Shown: positions 30,045 to 40,046, counted from the stretch's first letter. The stretch is 64,000 bases of DNA from Polyangia bacterium (GCA_030430565.1 JAUIKS010000009.1:186001-250000); one strand, 5' to 3'. A program made the numbers and translations. Notes: generated by a model not told the origin, from the sequence alone.

Positions 30045-30896
30045 CTAGCGCGGGTCGGGGCCGTCGACCGGCGTCGGCATGTTCGCGGCGCGGGCGGCCT
30101 GCTGCTGCGCGAGCGCGAGCTCCTCGGCGGTGCGCATCTTCGGGATCATGCCCGCGCGCGTGAGCCCCGACGGCACCTCGGGCGCCTCCGCGAGCTGTTT
30201 GATGATCTCGGCGACCTTCTCGTTGGGACAGCCGCTGTCGCGCCACGAGAGCTGGCGGACCCGCGACCAGCCCGGGAGGAACGCCCAGTTGATGCCCTCG
30301 TGGCTGCTCCACAGCGCCCCGGGGGCGCCGGGGACCGGCGTCGACTTAAAGCTCGCCGGCGCGCCCTGCTGCACGCGCATCCGCTCGTCGTGCTCGCCCG
30401 CGGCGAACTCCACCGAGTCGCCGAGCGCGTAGGACAAGCGGTAGTAGGTCATATCGCCCGCGGGCGGCTTGAAGAAGTGATAGCCGCAGGTCGCGTGGAA
30501 CGACTCGCCCATGTACATGCGCTCGCCGCAGACCCGCTGCACGGTCTCGACGTCGAAGCCGAAATCGACATCGCAGCACAGCGGGTTGGGGTGCTCCGGC
30601 GCGAACAGCCGGCAGACCCCGTTGGTCTCGTCCGGCGTGCCCGAGCCCGGCGCTTTCTCCTCGCTGTCATGACGCGAGCGCGAGGGGGACGCGGGGCGGT
30701 TGGGCCGGACCGCGTAGAGGTCCCCGGAGTCCGCGACGACGCGGTCGTCGTTGGCCGCGATCTTCTTCGCCTCTTTGGCCGCCGCGGCGCGCTCCTGCTC
30801 CGTCGTGATCGTCTGGGGACAGCCCGTGAGCGTGAGGACGAGCGCGCAAGACAGCGACAGCGATTCGAGGACCAAGAGCGGGCGCGAGATGGGCAT
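30045..30896 (-). CDS. Cysteine-containing lipoprotein of unknown function
   Basis: A 283-residue protein with a signal peptide and the lipobox LTLTGC (Cys 26). The mature part has several cysteines (VCRLFAPEHPNPLCCDVDFGFD, VCGERMYMG, ATCGYHFF) that may form disulfides outside the cytoplasm. No enzyme motif seen. The gene is convergent with the VWA gene (9-base gap). Confidence 0.75.
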   Translation of the reverse strand: MPISRPLLVLESLSLSCALVLTLTGCPQTITTEQERAAAAKEAKKIAANDDRVVADSGDLYAVRPNRPASPSRSRHDSEEKAPGSGTPDETNGVCRLFAPEHPNPLCCDVDFGFDVETVQRVCGERMYMGESFHATCGYHFFKPPAGDMTYYRLSYALGDSVEFAAGEHDERMRVQQGAPASFKSTPVPGAPGALWSSHEGINWAFLPGWSRVRQLSWRDSGCPNEKVAEIIKQLAEAPEVPSGLTRAGMIPKMRTAEELALAQQQAARAANMPTPVDGPDPR

Positions 30897-30984
30897 GCAA
30901 TTGTCTGGTTAGCCGAGCCTCCGGGCGGCCGCAAGGGGTGTCAGAACGCGGCGCGCGCTGGCCAATGGAGCGTTTCCGACGAGC

Positions 30985-31788
30985 TCACGCGACCGCGAGT
31001 CGAGCGCGGCGCGGACCGTCCGGGACCGGGTGTGAGGGCGAGCTGGGCTCGGGGTCGATCTCGAAGATCTCGAGCGCGCCCTTGCCCTTGACCTCGACCG
31101 GACCCAGCGAGCGCCCTGGGAACCGCCCGTCGAGGTCATTCCAGGCGCCTCGGCTCACGCACACGCGGCCGACGACGCCGTGTGACTCGATGCGCTGCGC
31201 CGTGTTCACGGTGTCGCCCCAGATGTCGTAAAGGTACTGCCGCTCGCCGACGATCCCCGAGACCACCGGGCCGATGTGAATGCCGACCCGCAGATCCCAC
31301 TCCGGCGCGTGGCGGCGGATCGTCGTGACCATGGCGAGGCCGAGCTCGACGCAGCGGCGCACCACGTCGTTATCGCCGTCGCGCAGGCCGCAGGCCGCCA
31401 TGAACGAGTCGCCGATGGTCTTGATCTTCTGCACCCCGAACTCGACCGCGAGCCGCTCGAACGCGCTGATGACCTGCTGCAGCGGCTTGATGACATCCTC
31501 GGGTCGTCGCCCCTCGCAGTACGCGGTGAAGCCCACGACATCGGCGAACAGCACCGCGACGCGCTCGTGCCTGCGCGGGCGGACGCTGCCGTAGGCGCGG
31601 AGCTCCTCCGCGATCTCGTCGGGCAGGATGACGCGCAGGAGGTCGTTCGAGCGTCGTCGCTCTCGGTCGAGGCGCAGCATGAAGCGCCGCTCACGGGACC
31701 GCAGGCGCCGCTTGACGAGGCAGGTGTCGATCCGCGCGCGCAGCAGCGGGGGGTTGAAGGGCTTGCTCAGGAAGTCGGCGCTCCCAGG
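30985..31788 (-). pseudogene. 3' half of a split response-regulator/adenylyl-cyclase gene
   Basis: The frame opens after a TAG at 31789-31791 and reads PGSADFLSKPFNPPLLRARI, the end of a receiver domain with its conserved Lys, then a helical linker and a full class III cyclase domain: LFADVVGFT (first metal Asp), KIKTIGDSFMAACG (substrate Lys and second metal Asp) and YDIWGDTVNTAQR (Asp, Asn, Arg). The cyclase active site looks intact, and an ATG at 31680 could still give a 231-residue soluble cyclase with no receiver. The missing first half lies at 53,967-54,836. The break is in the 16-bp repeat at 31,765. Whether it is still expressed is unknown. Confidence 0.8.
31765..31780. repeat. Left attachment-site-like direct repeat (16 bp)
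   Basis: GCTCAGGAAGTCGGCG occurs here and again at 53,988-54,003 in the same orientation. It lies within the receiver-domain codons for ADFLS on the minus strand. These are the two ends of the proposed island. Confidence 0.8.
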
Positions 31789-32236
31789 CTAGGTCCCTGA
31801 TCTTCTTCGGGTTTGTCCACGCGCGCAGGGCTTGTGCCCGCGTCGTGCCAAGGCGCGGAGCGAGGGTCCTTGATGGGTCCTTCACAGCGCGTGGCGAGGG
31901 GCGCATGAAGAGCTCCTTCGTCGATCTGTTCGAATGGCCAGCCAGCTCCTCGAGCGACTTCTGCCGCTTCTCGACGCCGTCTCGGAGACCCGACCGTCGT
32001 CGTCATCGACGACCCGTCGTCGTCCGCCGACCCGTTGAAATTCGCGCGCGTCCAACCTAAACACTCGGCTCTTCCGACCGCACCTAGCAACAGGATCCGC
32101 GGCCCGAAGCTCCATACGTCGTGTTCCGAGGCGCCCGTGATCAGGCTCACGCTGCTTTCTAGATCATATCTGGAGCGCCTGGAACATCAGAATCGAGCCG
32201 CCGAGGCCGGCGGCGCCATTTTTGCGAGGCAAAGCA
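31789..32236. other. Left end of the island, no gene seen
   Basis: About 450 bp with short open frames on both strands that show no domain or codon pattern typical of the neighbouring genes. The last bases (GCGAGGC at about 32224-32230) include a likely ribosome binding site for the next gene. Confidence 0.5.
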
Positions 32237-35200
32237 ATGAAGCGCACATGCACGCACAAGTACACCTCCGTCCTGGCTGTACTGGTCGGGACCTTCGCGG
32301 TCGCTTGCTCCGGCGAGGAGAGCACGGCGGAGAGCAACCAAGTGACGACGGCTGGCGAGGCGAGCTCGACCGGCGCCGACGAGATGTCCGGGACCACGAC
32401 GGGTGGTGACACGGGCGCGGACGTCGTGATGCCCGATGGCATCAGCATCGTCGTTCAGGTCAAGTCACTCGCCGGCGAGGTCATCCCGGGGGCGACCGTC
32501 GCGGTCGCGCGCGGCTCCGCGAGCCCGGGCGGCTCCGCGGTGAAGACCGCGAAGGTCGGCATCGCCCTGCTGGAGGGGCTCAGCGAGGGAGACGTCACGC
32601 TCGTCGTGGACGCGCCTGGCTACGCGCGAAACATGGCGATCTTGAAGGTCAAGGAGGACGATCACCTGCGCCACGAAGTTCGCCTCGTCCCCATGAGCGA
32701 TCCGGTGGAGATCGACCCGAAGAGCGGCGGGGCTGTCGAGATCGGTGACGTCCGCGTCACCTTCCCGAAAAACAGCCTGATCAACCGGCGCACGGGCGAC
32801 GTGGTGCACGGCAAGGCGATGGTGACGGTGGGGTACTTCAACCCGACCAAGTACAGCCTGGCCTATTCGCCAGCTCCGCTCTGGGGGCGCACCACCGACA
32901 ACGAGATGATGCCGCTCGGGACCATGGGGATGGTCGAGGTCACGGTTCGCGGCGAGGACGGCGAGCTGCTGCAGGTCGCGGACAACAAGCAGGTCGCGAT
33001 CGAGTTCGACCTCCCGCCCTCGCTCGCCGACGTGCTGCCCACCGACCGCGGCTGGGATCTCTGGACGCTCGGCGAGCAGGGCTACTGGATCGAGGAGCCG
33101 AACGACATCGCGGTCACGCCTGACATGGACAACCCGGCGACGAGGGTCGCCCGGTTCACCACGCCCCACCTCTCGTGGTTCAACTTCGATCTCAAGATCT
33201 GGGATCCGCCGCGCTGCTTCAACGTCCACCCGGTCGACGTGATGGGCGAGCCCTGGTACGGCGACGGTAAGAGCATCACCGCTCAGGCCGAGCTGATCGA
33301 GCCAGAATACCTGCTCTCGTGGTCAGGTCCGCAGTCGCTCAACAGCCCCGACGACTTCTTCTGCATGGAGATCCCGCTCGCCGGCGTCGCGCACCTCTCC
33401 TTCGTCGAAACCAACGGCGCCACGCCGATCTCCGAGAAGGTCGTGCTGACGGCGAAGCCGGACCTCCCGGAGTCCGTGTGCGCCGAGAGCTCGCGCGCCA
33501 ACCAGTGGAACTCTGGCGACTGCACGGACGTCTACGTCCAGGTGTTCGAGACCGCCACGTCGTGCGCGGAGCTCGGGTACGCGGACGGGGCGTACAGGCT
33601 CTGCGAGGAGGCGCAGCCGGGGCTCCTGGGGATCTGCAGGGAGTCGCGGCAGTACTGCATCGGTGGCGAGTGGACCGAGTGCGACGGCGGGGTTCAGCCG
33701 TCCATGGAGGTGTGTGAGACGGAGGACAATCCCTACATCGCGCTGGATGAGAACTGCAACGGAGAATACGATGAGAACTGCGCCAGCTGCGACCCGGTAG
33801 AAGGTCACGGGTTGTGCTACCCGGGCCCGGAGTCAGAGGTAGGCGTGGGCGTCTGCGCATACGGCTATGTGACCTGTGATGAATGGGGAAATTGGGGTGT
33901 ATGTGGAGAAGACCTACCCCTGCCCGAAGATCAGGATGAATTCCCGCCCCCGATCGGGCCGGGCATCGAGGACTGCGACACCCCGAACATCGACGAGAAT
34001 TGCGACGGGAAGTCCGATTGCACGGGGGACACGTTGACCGCGTACTCCCTCGGAGATGATGACAACGAGCACACGATCGCCGCGCTCGAGATCGACGCCG
34101 TGGACAACGTCGTCATCGCGGCGAACGTGACGGGCACCGGCGACCTGGCGAGCTTCGGCGTCGTCCCTGGCTTCTGCGATCTACAAGCGCTCAACGGTGA
34201 CGGGAGCACTGACGCCTTCATCGCGCGGCACACCTCTGATCCGATGTGCGCTTCGGTGGCCAAGATCGGCGGCCCTGGCGAGCAGCGGGTCCGCGGCCTC
34301 AACGTCTCGAACTTCGCGCTCTCGGCGGTCGGCGATTTTGACGGCTCGATCGACAAGGACGGAAATAGTTGTCCGCAGCTGGACGCCGCCGGCACCGGAA
34401 AGGACATCTTCTTCGCCCAGTACCTTGACGGTGACACCTGTCTCGGCCGTGTTCGCTACGGCTCAGAGGACACCGATGAGACCGTGCTCCTGGCGACGAC
34501 CGATAACGATCCCGCGCCGAAGTACTACGTCGTCGGCAAATTCGCGGGGTCCAAGCTCGACCTCGGCGGTCAGTGCGAGGGGCTGGTGAATTCTGACATG
34601 ACCCCGGACATGTTCGTCGCCAAGTTCGATATATCGGGTAACTGCCTCTGGGCGACCGGGCTCAAGGGGATCAGCGGTGACAAGTTCGAGGCCACGGGCA
34701 TCGATGTTGATGAACCGGCGATGCTCGGCGAAGAGCGCTCGGTTGTCATCACGGGCTACTTCAGGGGGGAGATCGACCTTGGCGTGGAGGAGGATACCTA
34801 CAACAGCCCCAACGACCATATCAACGGCTACCTCCTGCGGATCAGCGACGGCGGCGTGCCGACGGCGAGCAAGCGGCTTAAGAGCCATGAAGACGAGGGC
34901 GTGGGCAGCCTGGGCTGGAAGCTGGAGCCGTACGATGTCGCCGCGGCCAGCGACGGCGCTGGCAACGAGGTGGTCGTGGTCGGCTCATTCCTCGGGCACT
35001 TCGACGGGAAGCCGAACAACGCGGCGTTCGCCGGGCAGTCCGACATGTTCCTCGCGTCGTTCTCCGAGGATTTCTCCTTACTCTCGGTTCTCGTCTACGG
35101 CGGCGCGGGCGAGGACCGCATCGAGTCCGTGACGATCGACGGCGACGACAACATCGTGTTCGTCGGCTCCACGGCCAGCGACTCGTTGATCACCAACGTT

Positions 35201-35461
35201 GGCGTGCTGCCCACCCAGGAGGGCTACGACGGCTTCGTGGGTAAGTACGCGGTGGGGTCGCTGAACCCGGTCTGGCCGATGCCGGTGCGGCTGTTCGGGA
35301 CCGAGAAAGCGCAGTACGGCAAGCACGTCGCCGTGGACGCCGGCGGGAACATCGTCGTCGGGGCCGAGTTCCTGGGCGAGATCGTTGTCGAGAACATGAT
35401 GACCTCGCTCAACAACGCCGACACGAACCTGGACCTGGCGATCCTCCGGCTGTACCCGTGA
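32237..35461 (+). CDS. Large secreted lipoprotein with CILP/FAM171-like, MopE-like and propeller regions
   Basis: A 1074-residue protein. ATG 32237 begins a signal peptide ending in AVAC (lipid Cys 24), then a Ser/Thr/Gly linker. Residues about 70-330 contain a carboxypeptidase-regulatory-like beta domain (LAGEVIPGATVAVARG...VTLVVDAPGYAR) and a block (VTFPKNSLINRRTGDVVHGK...MGMVEVTVRGEDGE) that resembles CILP/FAM171-type extracellular domains. The middle has MopE-like cysteine/Asn motifs (LDENCNGEYDENC, IDENCDGKSDC). The last 450 residues are repeated strands of SBBP/propeller type (NVVIAANVTGTGDL, YYVVGKFAGSKLDL, EVVVVGSFLGHFDG). Expected on the outer surface, perhaps in adhesion or metal binding (inference). 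Confidence 0.82.
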   Translation: MKRTCTHKYTSVLAVLVGTFAVACSGEESTAESNQVTTAGEASSTGADEMSGTTTGGDTGADVVMPDGISIVVQVKSLAGEVIPGATVAVARGSASPGGSAVKTAKVGIALLEGLSEGDVTLVVDAPGYARNMAILKVKEDDHLRHEVRLVPMSDPVEIDPKSGGAVEIGDVRVTFPKNSLINRRTGDVVHGKAMVTVGYFNPTKYSLAYSPAPLWGRTTDNEMMPLGTMGMVEVTVRGEDGELLQVADNKQVAIEFDLPPSLADVLPTDRGWDLWTLGEQGYWIEEPNDIAVTPDMDNPATRVARFTTPHLSWFNFDLKIWDPPRCFNVHPVDVMGEPWYGDGKSITAQAELIEPEYLLSWSGPQSLNSPDDFFCMEIPLAGVAHLSFVETNGATPISEKVVLTAKPDLPESVCAESSRANQWNSGDCTDVYVQVFETATSCAELGYADGAYRLCEEAQPGLLGICRESRQYCIGGEWTECDGGVQPSMEVCETEDNPYIALDENCNGEYDENCASCDPVEGHGLCYPGPESEVGVGVCAYGYVTCDEWGNWGVCGEDLPLPEDQDEFPPPIGPGIEDCDTPNIDENCDGKSDCTGDTLTAYSLGDDDNEHTIAALEIDAVDNVVIAANVTGTGDLASFGVVPGFCDLQALNGDGSTDAFIARHTSDPMCASVAKIGGPGEQRVRGLNVSNFALSAVGDFDGSIDKDGNSCPQLDAAGTGKDIFFAQYLDGDTCLGRVRYGSEDTDETVLLATTDNDPAPKYYVVGKFAGSKLDLGGQCEGLVNSDMTPDMFVAKFDISGNCLWATGLKGISGDKFEATGIDVDEPAMLGEERSVVITGYFRGEIDLGVEEDTYNSPNDHINGYLLRISDGGVPTASKRLKSHEDEGVGSLGWKLEPYDVAAASDGAGNEVVVVGSFLGHFDGKPNNAAFAGQSDMFLASFSEDFSLLSVLVYGGAGEDRIESVTIDGDDNIVFVGSTASDSLITNVGVLPTQEGYDGFVGKYAVGSLNPVWPMPVRLFGTEKAQYGKHVAVDAGGNIVVGAEFLGEIVVENMMTSLNNADTNLDLAILRLYP

Positions 35462-35519
35462 GGGCTCGAGGATAGCGACCAGCCCGTGCAACAACGTGCA
35501 CATACCGCCGCTCCTGACC

Positions 35520-35543
35520 CGAGCCCTCCAGCAGGAGGGCTCG
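35520..35543 (+). terminator. Terminator-type hairpin after the large lipoprotein gene
   Basis: CGAGCCCTCC (35520-35529) and GGAGGGCTCG (35534-35543) form a perfect 10-bp stem with a 4-base loop, 58 bases past the stop at 35461. No T run. Its position argues that the following kinase gene starts after it. Confidence 0.65.
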
Positions 35544-35578
35544 CCCCGTCGGGATCGTCTCAACGCGACGAGGGTCGA

Positions 35579-37291
35579 GTGCAGCAGCAGAACGTACCCG
35601 GCACCAGCCGATTGTGGACCTTCTTAGGCGCGCTCGTCGATCGCACGATGACGCGGTCCGGGCGGACGCTCGGGAAGGAGCACGAAGTGGTCGAGACCGT
35701 CGATGTCGAGAGTTCTGACGAGCTGCATCTCGGGCGGGTCGGGAGCTACCGGCTGGTCGACGTCCTCGGGGACGGCGGGCAGGGGAGGGTGTATCGGGCG
35801 GTCCATCTCGAGACCAACTGGGTCCGCGCGATCAAGGTGCTGATCGGCGGACAGTTCGCGGACGAGCGGCGGATTCGCGACTTTATCCGCGAGGCTCAGG
35901 CGCTCGAGAGGGTTCGCCACCGCAACGTCGTGGAGATCAAGGAGGTGTTCCGCGATCGCCACCGCCGCCTCTACTGCGTCATGGAGCTCGTCGAGGGCGA
36001 GAACCTGCGAAGCCTGCTCGAGCGGAAGGGACGAATTCCTTGGGAGGAGGCGGCTCAGATCGTTCGTCAGATCATCAGCGCGCTCGCGGCCGCTCACGCG
36101 GCGCGGATTATTCACCGCGACATCAAGCCCAGCAACGTGCTGCTGGCGAACAGCGCGCCGGGCGAGCTGCTCGTGAAGGTCATCGACTTCGGGATCGCCA
36201 AGGTCACGCGGACCGAGCAGTCGACCAGCACGAACACCAGGGGGGGGATCGTCGGGTCGTTTCCGTACCTGTCTCCAGAGCAATGCCGGATGCAGCCCAT
36301 CGATGTGCGCAGCGACGTGTACTCGCTCGGGATCCTGTTCTACGAGCTGCTGTGCGGACGTCCGCCCTACCTCGGGCACCCCGCGACGATCATCCTGCAG
36401 CACGCGAACGAGGACGCCCCGCCGCCGCCCAGCACCTACTGCCAGGAGAGCGCGATCCCGGAGGCGATCGAGGCCGTCGTGATGAAGGCGATCGCGAAGA
36501 AGCGCGCCGAGCGGTTCACGAACATGGCCGCCTTCGCGACGGCGCTCGACGAAGCCTGCGGGCTGTTCGCCGAGCTCCCCGAGCGTCCGCTCGTCGACGC
36601 GGCGGAGACCCTGAACTCTCCGATTCTCGAGGAGCGCGAGCCGGAGCTCGTGGTCGCGCCGAAGCCCGCCGCTGCGCGTGTCTGGTGGGTGGCGCTCTTG
36701 CTGCTCTTCACCAGCGCCGCGTTCGTCTTGGGGAGGTCTTGGCAGCCTCCGTCGCAGGACGCCGTCGCGGCGCCGCGCGAGGCGAAGACCGTGTTGGCGC
36801 TCGCGGGCGAGGGCGCGGCGAAGGTCGGCCCAGAGACGCCGGCTACCGCCGCCCCCAAGCCGCCGACGCCCGCTCCGAACGAGGAGCCATCGATACCGAG
36901 CGGACCGAAGGAGGCTCCGGAGTCGGCGGAGCCGGCGGAGCCGGTGGTTCAGCCGATTACGCCGCCGGCCGAGAGCCCGAAGCCGAAGCCCCGCCCGGTC
37001 AGCAAGCGCGCCGCGCCCCCCCCGGCAAAGAAACCACTACCCGGCTGTACGACGTGGCGGGGCCTCGAGCGGCTCGTGCGAGGCTGCGCCGCGAAGCACC
37101 ACGACTATCCCCGCGACCAGGTCTCGGTGCGCTGCACCCTCAAGGGTGACGGCGCCGTCGCGCTGAATCCAGGCCGCTTGGCCTCTGAGCTTAAGTTTGG
37201 GAAGTGCGCGACGCGGGCGGCTGCCAAGTGTCACTTTTCGAAGCCCGGAAATTGCACGGGCAGCCCTGTAGCCATGAACCTCAAACATTGA
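35579..37291 (+). CDS. Membrane-anchored Ser/Thr protein kinase
   Basis: A Hanks-type kinase of about 570 residues. All catalytic motifs are intact: GDGGQGRVY loop, RAIKVL Lys, HRDIKPSN, IDFGIAK and SPEQ. A transmembrane helix (WWVALLLLFTSAAFVLGRSW) follows, then a long Pro/Ala/Lys-rich stalk and a small cysteine-rich terminal domain (CTTWRGLERLVRGCAAKHH...CATRAAAKCHF). GTG 35579 was chosen because GAGG lies a few bases upstream and the start is past the hairpin at 35520-35543; GTG 35486 and ATG 35648 are alternatives. The kinase domain is cytoplasmic, the cysteine domain outside. It leads an operon-like run with the globin lipoprotein 27 bases downstream. Confidence 0.9.
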   Translation: MQQQNVPGTSRLWTFLGALVDRTMTRSGRTLGKEHEVVETVDVESSDELHLGRVGSYRLVDVLGDGGQGRVYRAVHLETNWVRAIKVLIGGQFADERRIRDFIREAQALERVRHRNVVEIKEVFRDRHRRLYCVMELVEGENLRSLLERKGRIPWEEAAQIVRQIISALAAAHAARIIHRDIKPSNVLLANSAPGELLVKVIDFGIAKVTRTEQSTSTNTRGGIVGSFPYLSPEQCRMQPIDVRSDVYSLGILFYELLCGRPPYLGHPATIILQHANEDAPPPPSTYCQESAIPEAIEAVVMKAIAKKRAERFTNMAAFATALDEACGLFAELPERPLVDAAETLNSPILEEREPELVVAPKPAAARVWWVALLLLFTSAAFVLGRSWQPPSQDAVAAPREAKTVLALAGEGAAKVGPETPATAAPKPPTPAPNEEPSIPSGPKEAPESAEPAEPVVQPITPPAESPKPKPRPVSKRAAPPPAKKPLPGCTTWRGLERLVRGCAAKHHDYPRDQVSVRCTLKGDGAVALNPGRLASELKFGKCATRAAAKCHFSKPGNCTGSPVAMNLKH

Positions 37292-37318
37292 CCGCCAGGG
37301 AAGCGCGGAGCTGCAACC

Positions 37319-39001
37319 ATGAACCAGAGTACCTCGACCGAAGGCCCAGACCGACGCCGACGCTCCCCCCTCGCGGCCACGCTCGTGCCGCTGCTGGTCA
37401 CGGGCTGTCTATTCAATCCGCCCGACGCGATGATCTCGGCGAGCGAGGCGAGCGACGGCACCTCCATGGGGGAGAGCAGCGGAGGATCCGGGATGAGCGG
37501 AGGCGCGACCGGGGTCGGCACCAGCGAGGGGTCGGGGGCCTCGAGCTCGACGGATCCCGGTATGACCACCGAGGACGACTCCACCACCGCTCCGGACCCG
37601 GCGCTCTGCGAGCAGATCGGGGGCGAGGACGGGCTGAAGCTCATCGTGGAGGACTTCACGGCCCGGCTTCAGGGGGACGTGCGGATCAATGGTTACTTTC
37701 TCAATGATACGTTTATCAACAGCAAGTACGTCACCTGCATGACCGATTACCTCGCCGCGCTGATCGACTGCCCTGGCGCGGAGTACAGCTGCGCGGACGT
37801 TGCGAGCGCGCATCAGGGCATGGGGATCTCCGGGGTGGACCGAGCGGATTATCTCGAGCTGCTCGTGGGCGCGCTACAGGACCATCAGCAGGCGCGCGCG
37901 CCCGCGCTGGGCGACGACGGCATCCAGTGGATCATCGCGCAGCTCGACGACGAGTCAGCCCAGGTCGTCGAGGACGAGGAGGGGACGCAGACCGTGTACC
38001 AGCGCCTGGGTCGTCAGCCCAAGATGCGCGAGATGCTGGAGGGGCTCGACGAGCTCGTGGCCGGCGACATGACGCTCTCGGCGTTCTTCGGCGACCAGCT
38101 CGGTAACCCGCGCAAGGCGCTGTGTATGGAGCGCCATCTGATCGGTGACGAGCGCGTCGGTGGGCCTACGGTGTACCGAGCTGAGCACGACTCTCTCGTC
38201 GAGGGGGCGCTCAACGGCTTGGTCTGTAGCGAGATTCGTGACGCCCATAGCTCGATCAACGAACCCAAGCTGCTGGAGGCCAGCGACTACGATCTGTTCC
38301 TCGAGCGCGTAGCGACCGCCACCGAGAACACCTGGGGCGCGCCGGAGTTCGCCGAGGGTGATCGTGTGCTCGTCCAGGAGTACTTTGACGCGCAGTGTGT
38401 TGAGGTGGTCGCGGACCGCAACAACTGCCCGGGCTCGCGCCTGCCCATGTCGGCGACCCTGGATCCTGACGAACTCGACGCGAAGCGCTTCTTCGGCACC
38501 AACGAGGCGAACAAGGAGAAGTGCCTGACGCTGCACATCCCGGAGGGGGAGGAGGAGTTCTACGTCGACACGTTGACGCTCGACGTAGAGGTCGATCACA
38601 AGCGCGTCGGGAACCTGATCATCACGCTCGCGCACGAGGACCAGACCTCGGTCTTGGTGGTCGACCGACCCGACAGCGGCGCGGGCAACAAGACCGTGAA
38701 CCTCGACTGTGACGCGCCGGTCACGTTTAAGGACCTGACCATCTTCCCGGCCGAGCAGCTGGGGCTCGGCCTTATCGACTTCGACACGAGCCGGATCGTC
38801 TGCAGCCCGGAGGACGAGCCCATGAACCAAGACCCCTGTGAGTACCGCCCGGTCGAGAAGTTCGATGTGTTCACCGACGCGCCGGCGGCCGGCGACTGGC
38901 AGATCTGTATCGGCGTGAATGAGCCAGGGTTCCAGGAGCAGGGCGAGATCTGCGAGGTCCGCCTCAACCTCGAGACGAAGAAGTTCGCGAATGAACCGTG
39001 A
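37319..39001 (+). CDS. Lipoprotein with two truncated-hemoglobin-like domains and a P-domain-like C-terminus
   Basis: A 560-residue lipoprotein (LLVTGC, Cys 30; Ser/Gly linker to about 95). Residues about 98-195 follow the group 1 truncated-hemoglobin pattern: IGGEDGLKLIVEDFTARLQGD, NGYFLND, YLAALIDCPG and AHQGMGISGVDRADY with candidate proximal His 165. Residues about 225-340 repeat it more loosely (TVYQRLGRQPKMREML, AFFGDQLGNPRKALCMERHL, DAHSSIN with His 310). The C-terminal part (about 410-555) has VGNLIITLAHEDQTSVLVV and GDWQICIGV, as in P/Homo B domains of subtilisin-like convertases. An exported haem or sensor protein is suggested; haem binding is unproven. Located between kinase and membrane-protein genes. 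Confidence 0.78.
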   Translation: MNQSTSTEGPDRRRRSPLAATLVPLLVTGCLFNPPDAMISASEASDGTSMGESSGGSGMSGGATGVGTSEGSGASSSTDPGMTTEDDSTTAPDPALCEQIGGEDGLKLIVEDFTARLQGDVRINGYFLNDTFINSKYVTCMTDYLAALIDCPGAEYSCADVASAHQGMGISGVDRADYLELLVGALQDHQQARAPALGDDGIQWIIAQLDDESAQVVEDEEGTQTVYQRLGRQPKMREMLEGLDELVAGDMTLSAFFGDQLGNPRKALCMERHLIGDERVGGPTVYRAEHDSLVEGALNGLVCSEIRDAHSSINEPKLLEASDYDLFLERVATATENTWGAPEFAEGDRVLVQEYFDAQCVEVVADRNNCPGSRLPMSATLDPDELDAKRFFGTNEANKEKCLTLHIPEGEEEFYVDTLTLDVEVDHKRVGNLIITLAHEDQTSVLVVDRPDSGAGNKTVNLDCDAPVTFKDLTIFPAEQLGLGLIDFDTSRIVCSPEDEPMNQDPCEYRPVEKFDVFTDAPAAGDWQICIGVNEPGFQEQGEICEVRLNLETKKFANEP

Positions 39002-39026
39002 TGCACGTGAGCGGGGGGGGTGTCGT

Positions 39027-40046
39027 ATGAGTCGTATTGTTGTGATCAGCCCGCGACGACGCCGCGCGCCCGCGAGCGCGTGGCTCGCCGCGGCGATCGT
39101 GCTGCTCGTGTGTCCGCGGCGCTCCGCGGCGAGCACGGGGTACTCCGAGTGCGATCCGAGGGCCGCGGAGGAGATCGATCGAGTCTTTCAGTCCGAGAAG
39201 TTCGACAGCGGTAGCGAGCTCGATCCGAGCACGTTGCGCGAGATCGTCGAGGAGGTCACGGACGTCATCAAACGCACCGTAGGGTGCGAGGACGCCAGGG
39301 TCGTCGACCTGGCGACGACCCTGGCGAGGGCGACGGCGGGCATCGTGCGCACCGATCTGGAGGCGGCGCTCGACGGCGGGAGGATTACCGAGGCCGATCG
39401 TCACCAGCTCGTCGAGGCGCTCGGCGAGTTCAAGATCGTCGTCGATCAACAGCTCGCCGCGCACGGTGACGAGGAGCTGCGGAGGCGGAGCGACGCGCTG
39501 GCGGTCGTGGTCGCGAGGCTCGTCGCGCTCGACGAGCCGCCTGAGCCGCCCCCCTCCGACCCGGAGCAGCAGCCTGGGCAGGAGGGCGCGGGAGCGTCTG
39601 CTGCGGGGGCGGAGCCCGGCGTCGAGGGCCCCCCGGAGGGCGCGACCGTCGATGTCCCCACCGAGAGGCGGCTGCGCCCGATGGCGGCGGCGGGCGTGGC
39701 CCTGATGGCGGTTGGCGGCAGCGGGCTCGCGGCCGCGGTCGTGCTCGGCGCGATGACGTCGAGGAAGAAGCAGAATTTTATCGATACCAACTGTACGCGG
39801 GCGGCGTGCGCCGATGAGTACGCCGAGGGATTACGCTATCAGAACGCGAACCTCTCGCTGTACGTGATCGGCGGCGCCGTGCTGGGGGCGGGGATCGGGC
39901 TCGTGGCACACGACGCGCGCAGACGCGGGGACAAGGGGTCAACGAAGGCGGCGAGAGCGACGCGTGAGAAGCAGCGCGCGTCGATCGGAGTCGCCCCGTA
40001 CGTCGGCGGGGGCGGGTACGGCGTGACGGGCTCGCTCAGGTTCTAG
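39027..40046 (+). CDS. Exported protein with paired C-terminal membrane helices
   Basis: A 339-residue protein starting at ATG 39027 (GTG and ATG codons further upstream overlap the previous gene). It has an Arg-rich N-terminus plus hydrophobic signal (SAWLAAAIVLLVCPRRSAAS), a helical domain of about 140 residues (IDRVFQSEKFDSGSELDPST...ALGEFKIVVDQQL), a Pro/Glu linker and two helices (AAAGVALMAVGGSGLAAAVVL; LYVIGGAVLGAGIGLVAH). The helical middle domain is unfamiliar. It lies 2 bases before the ECF sigma gene and so is in an operon with sigma factor and kinase; it may be their envelope sensor (inference). Confidence 0.72.
   Translation: MSRIVVISPRRRRAPASAWLAAAIVLLVCPRRSAASTGYSECDPRAAEEIDRVFQSEKFDSGSELDPSTLREIVEEVTDVIKRTVGCEDARVVDLATTLARATAGIVRTDLEAALDGGRITEADRHQLVEALGEFKIVVDQQLAAHGDEELRRRSDALAVVVARLVALDEPPEPPPSDPEQQPGQEGAGASAAGAEPGVEGPPEGATVDVPTERRLRPMAAAGVALMAVGGSGLAAAVVLGAMTSRKKQNFIDTNCTRAACADEYAEGLRYQNANLSLYVIGGAVLGAGIGLVAHDARRRGDKGSTKAARATREKQRASIGVAPYVGGGGYGVTGSLRF

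Noticed and set aside
31767..32150. A 127-codon minus-strand frame at the left end of the island
   Set aside because: No domain, starts in noncoding DNA and ends across the repeat in a frame different from the cyclase; treated as noncoding.
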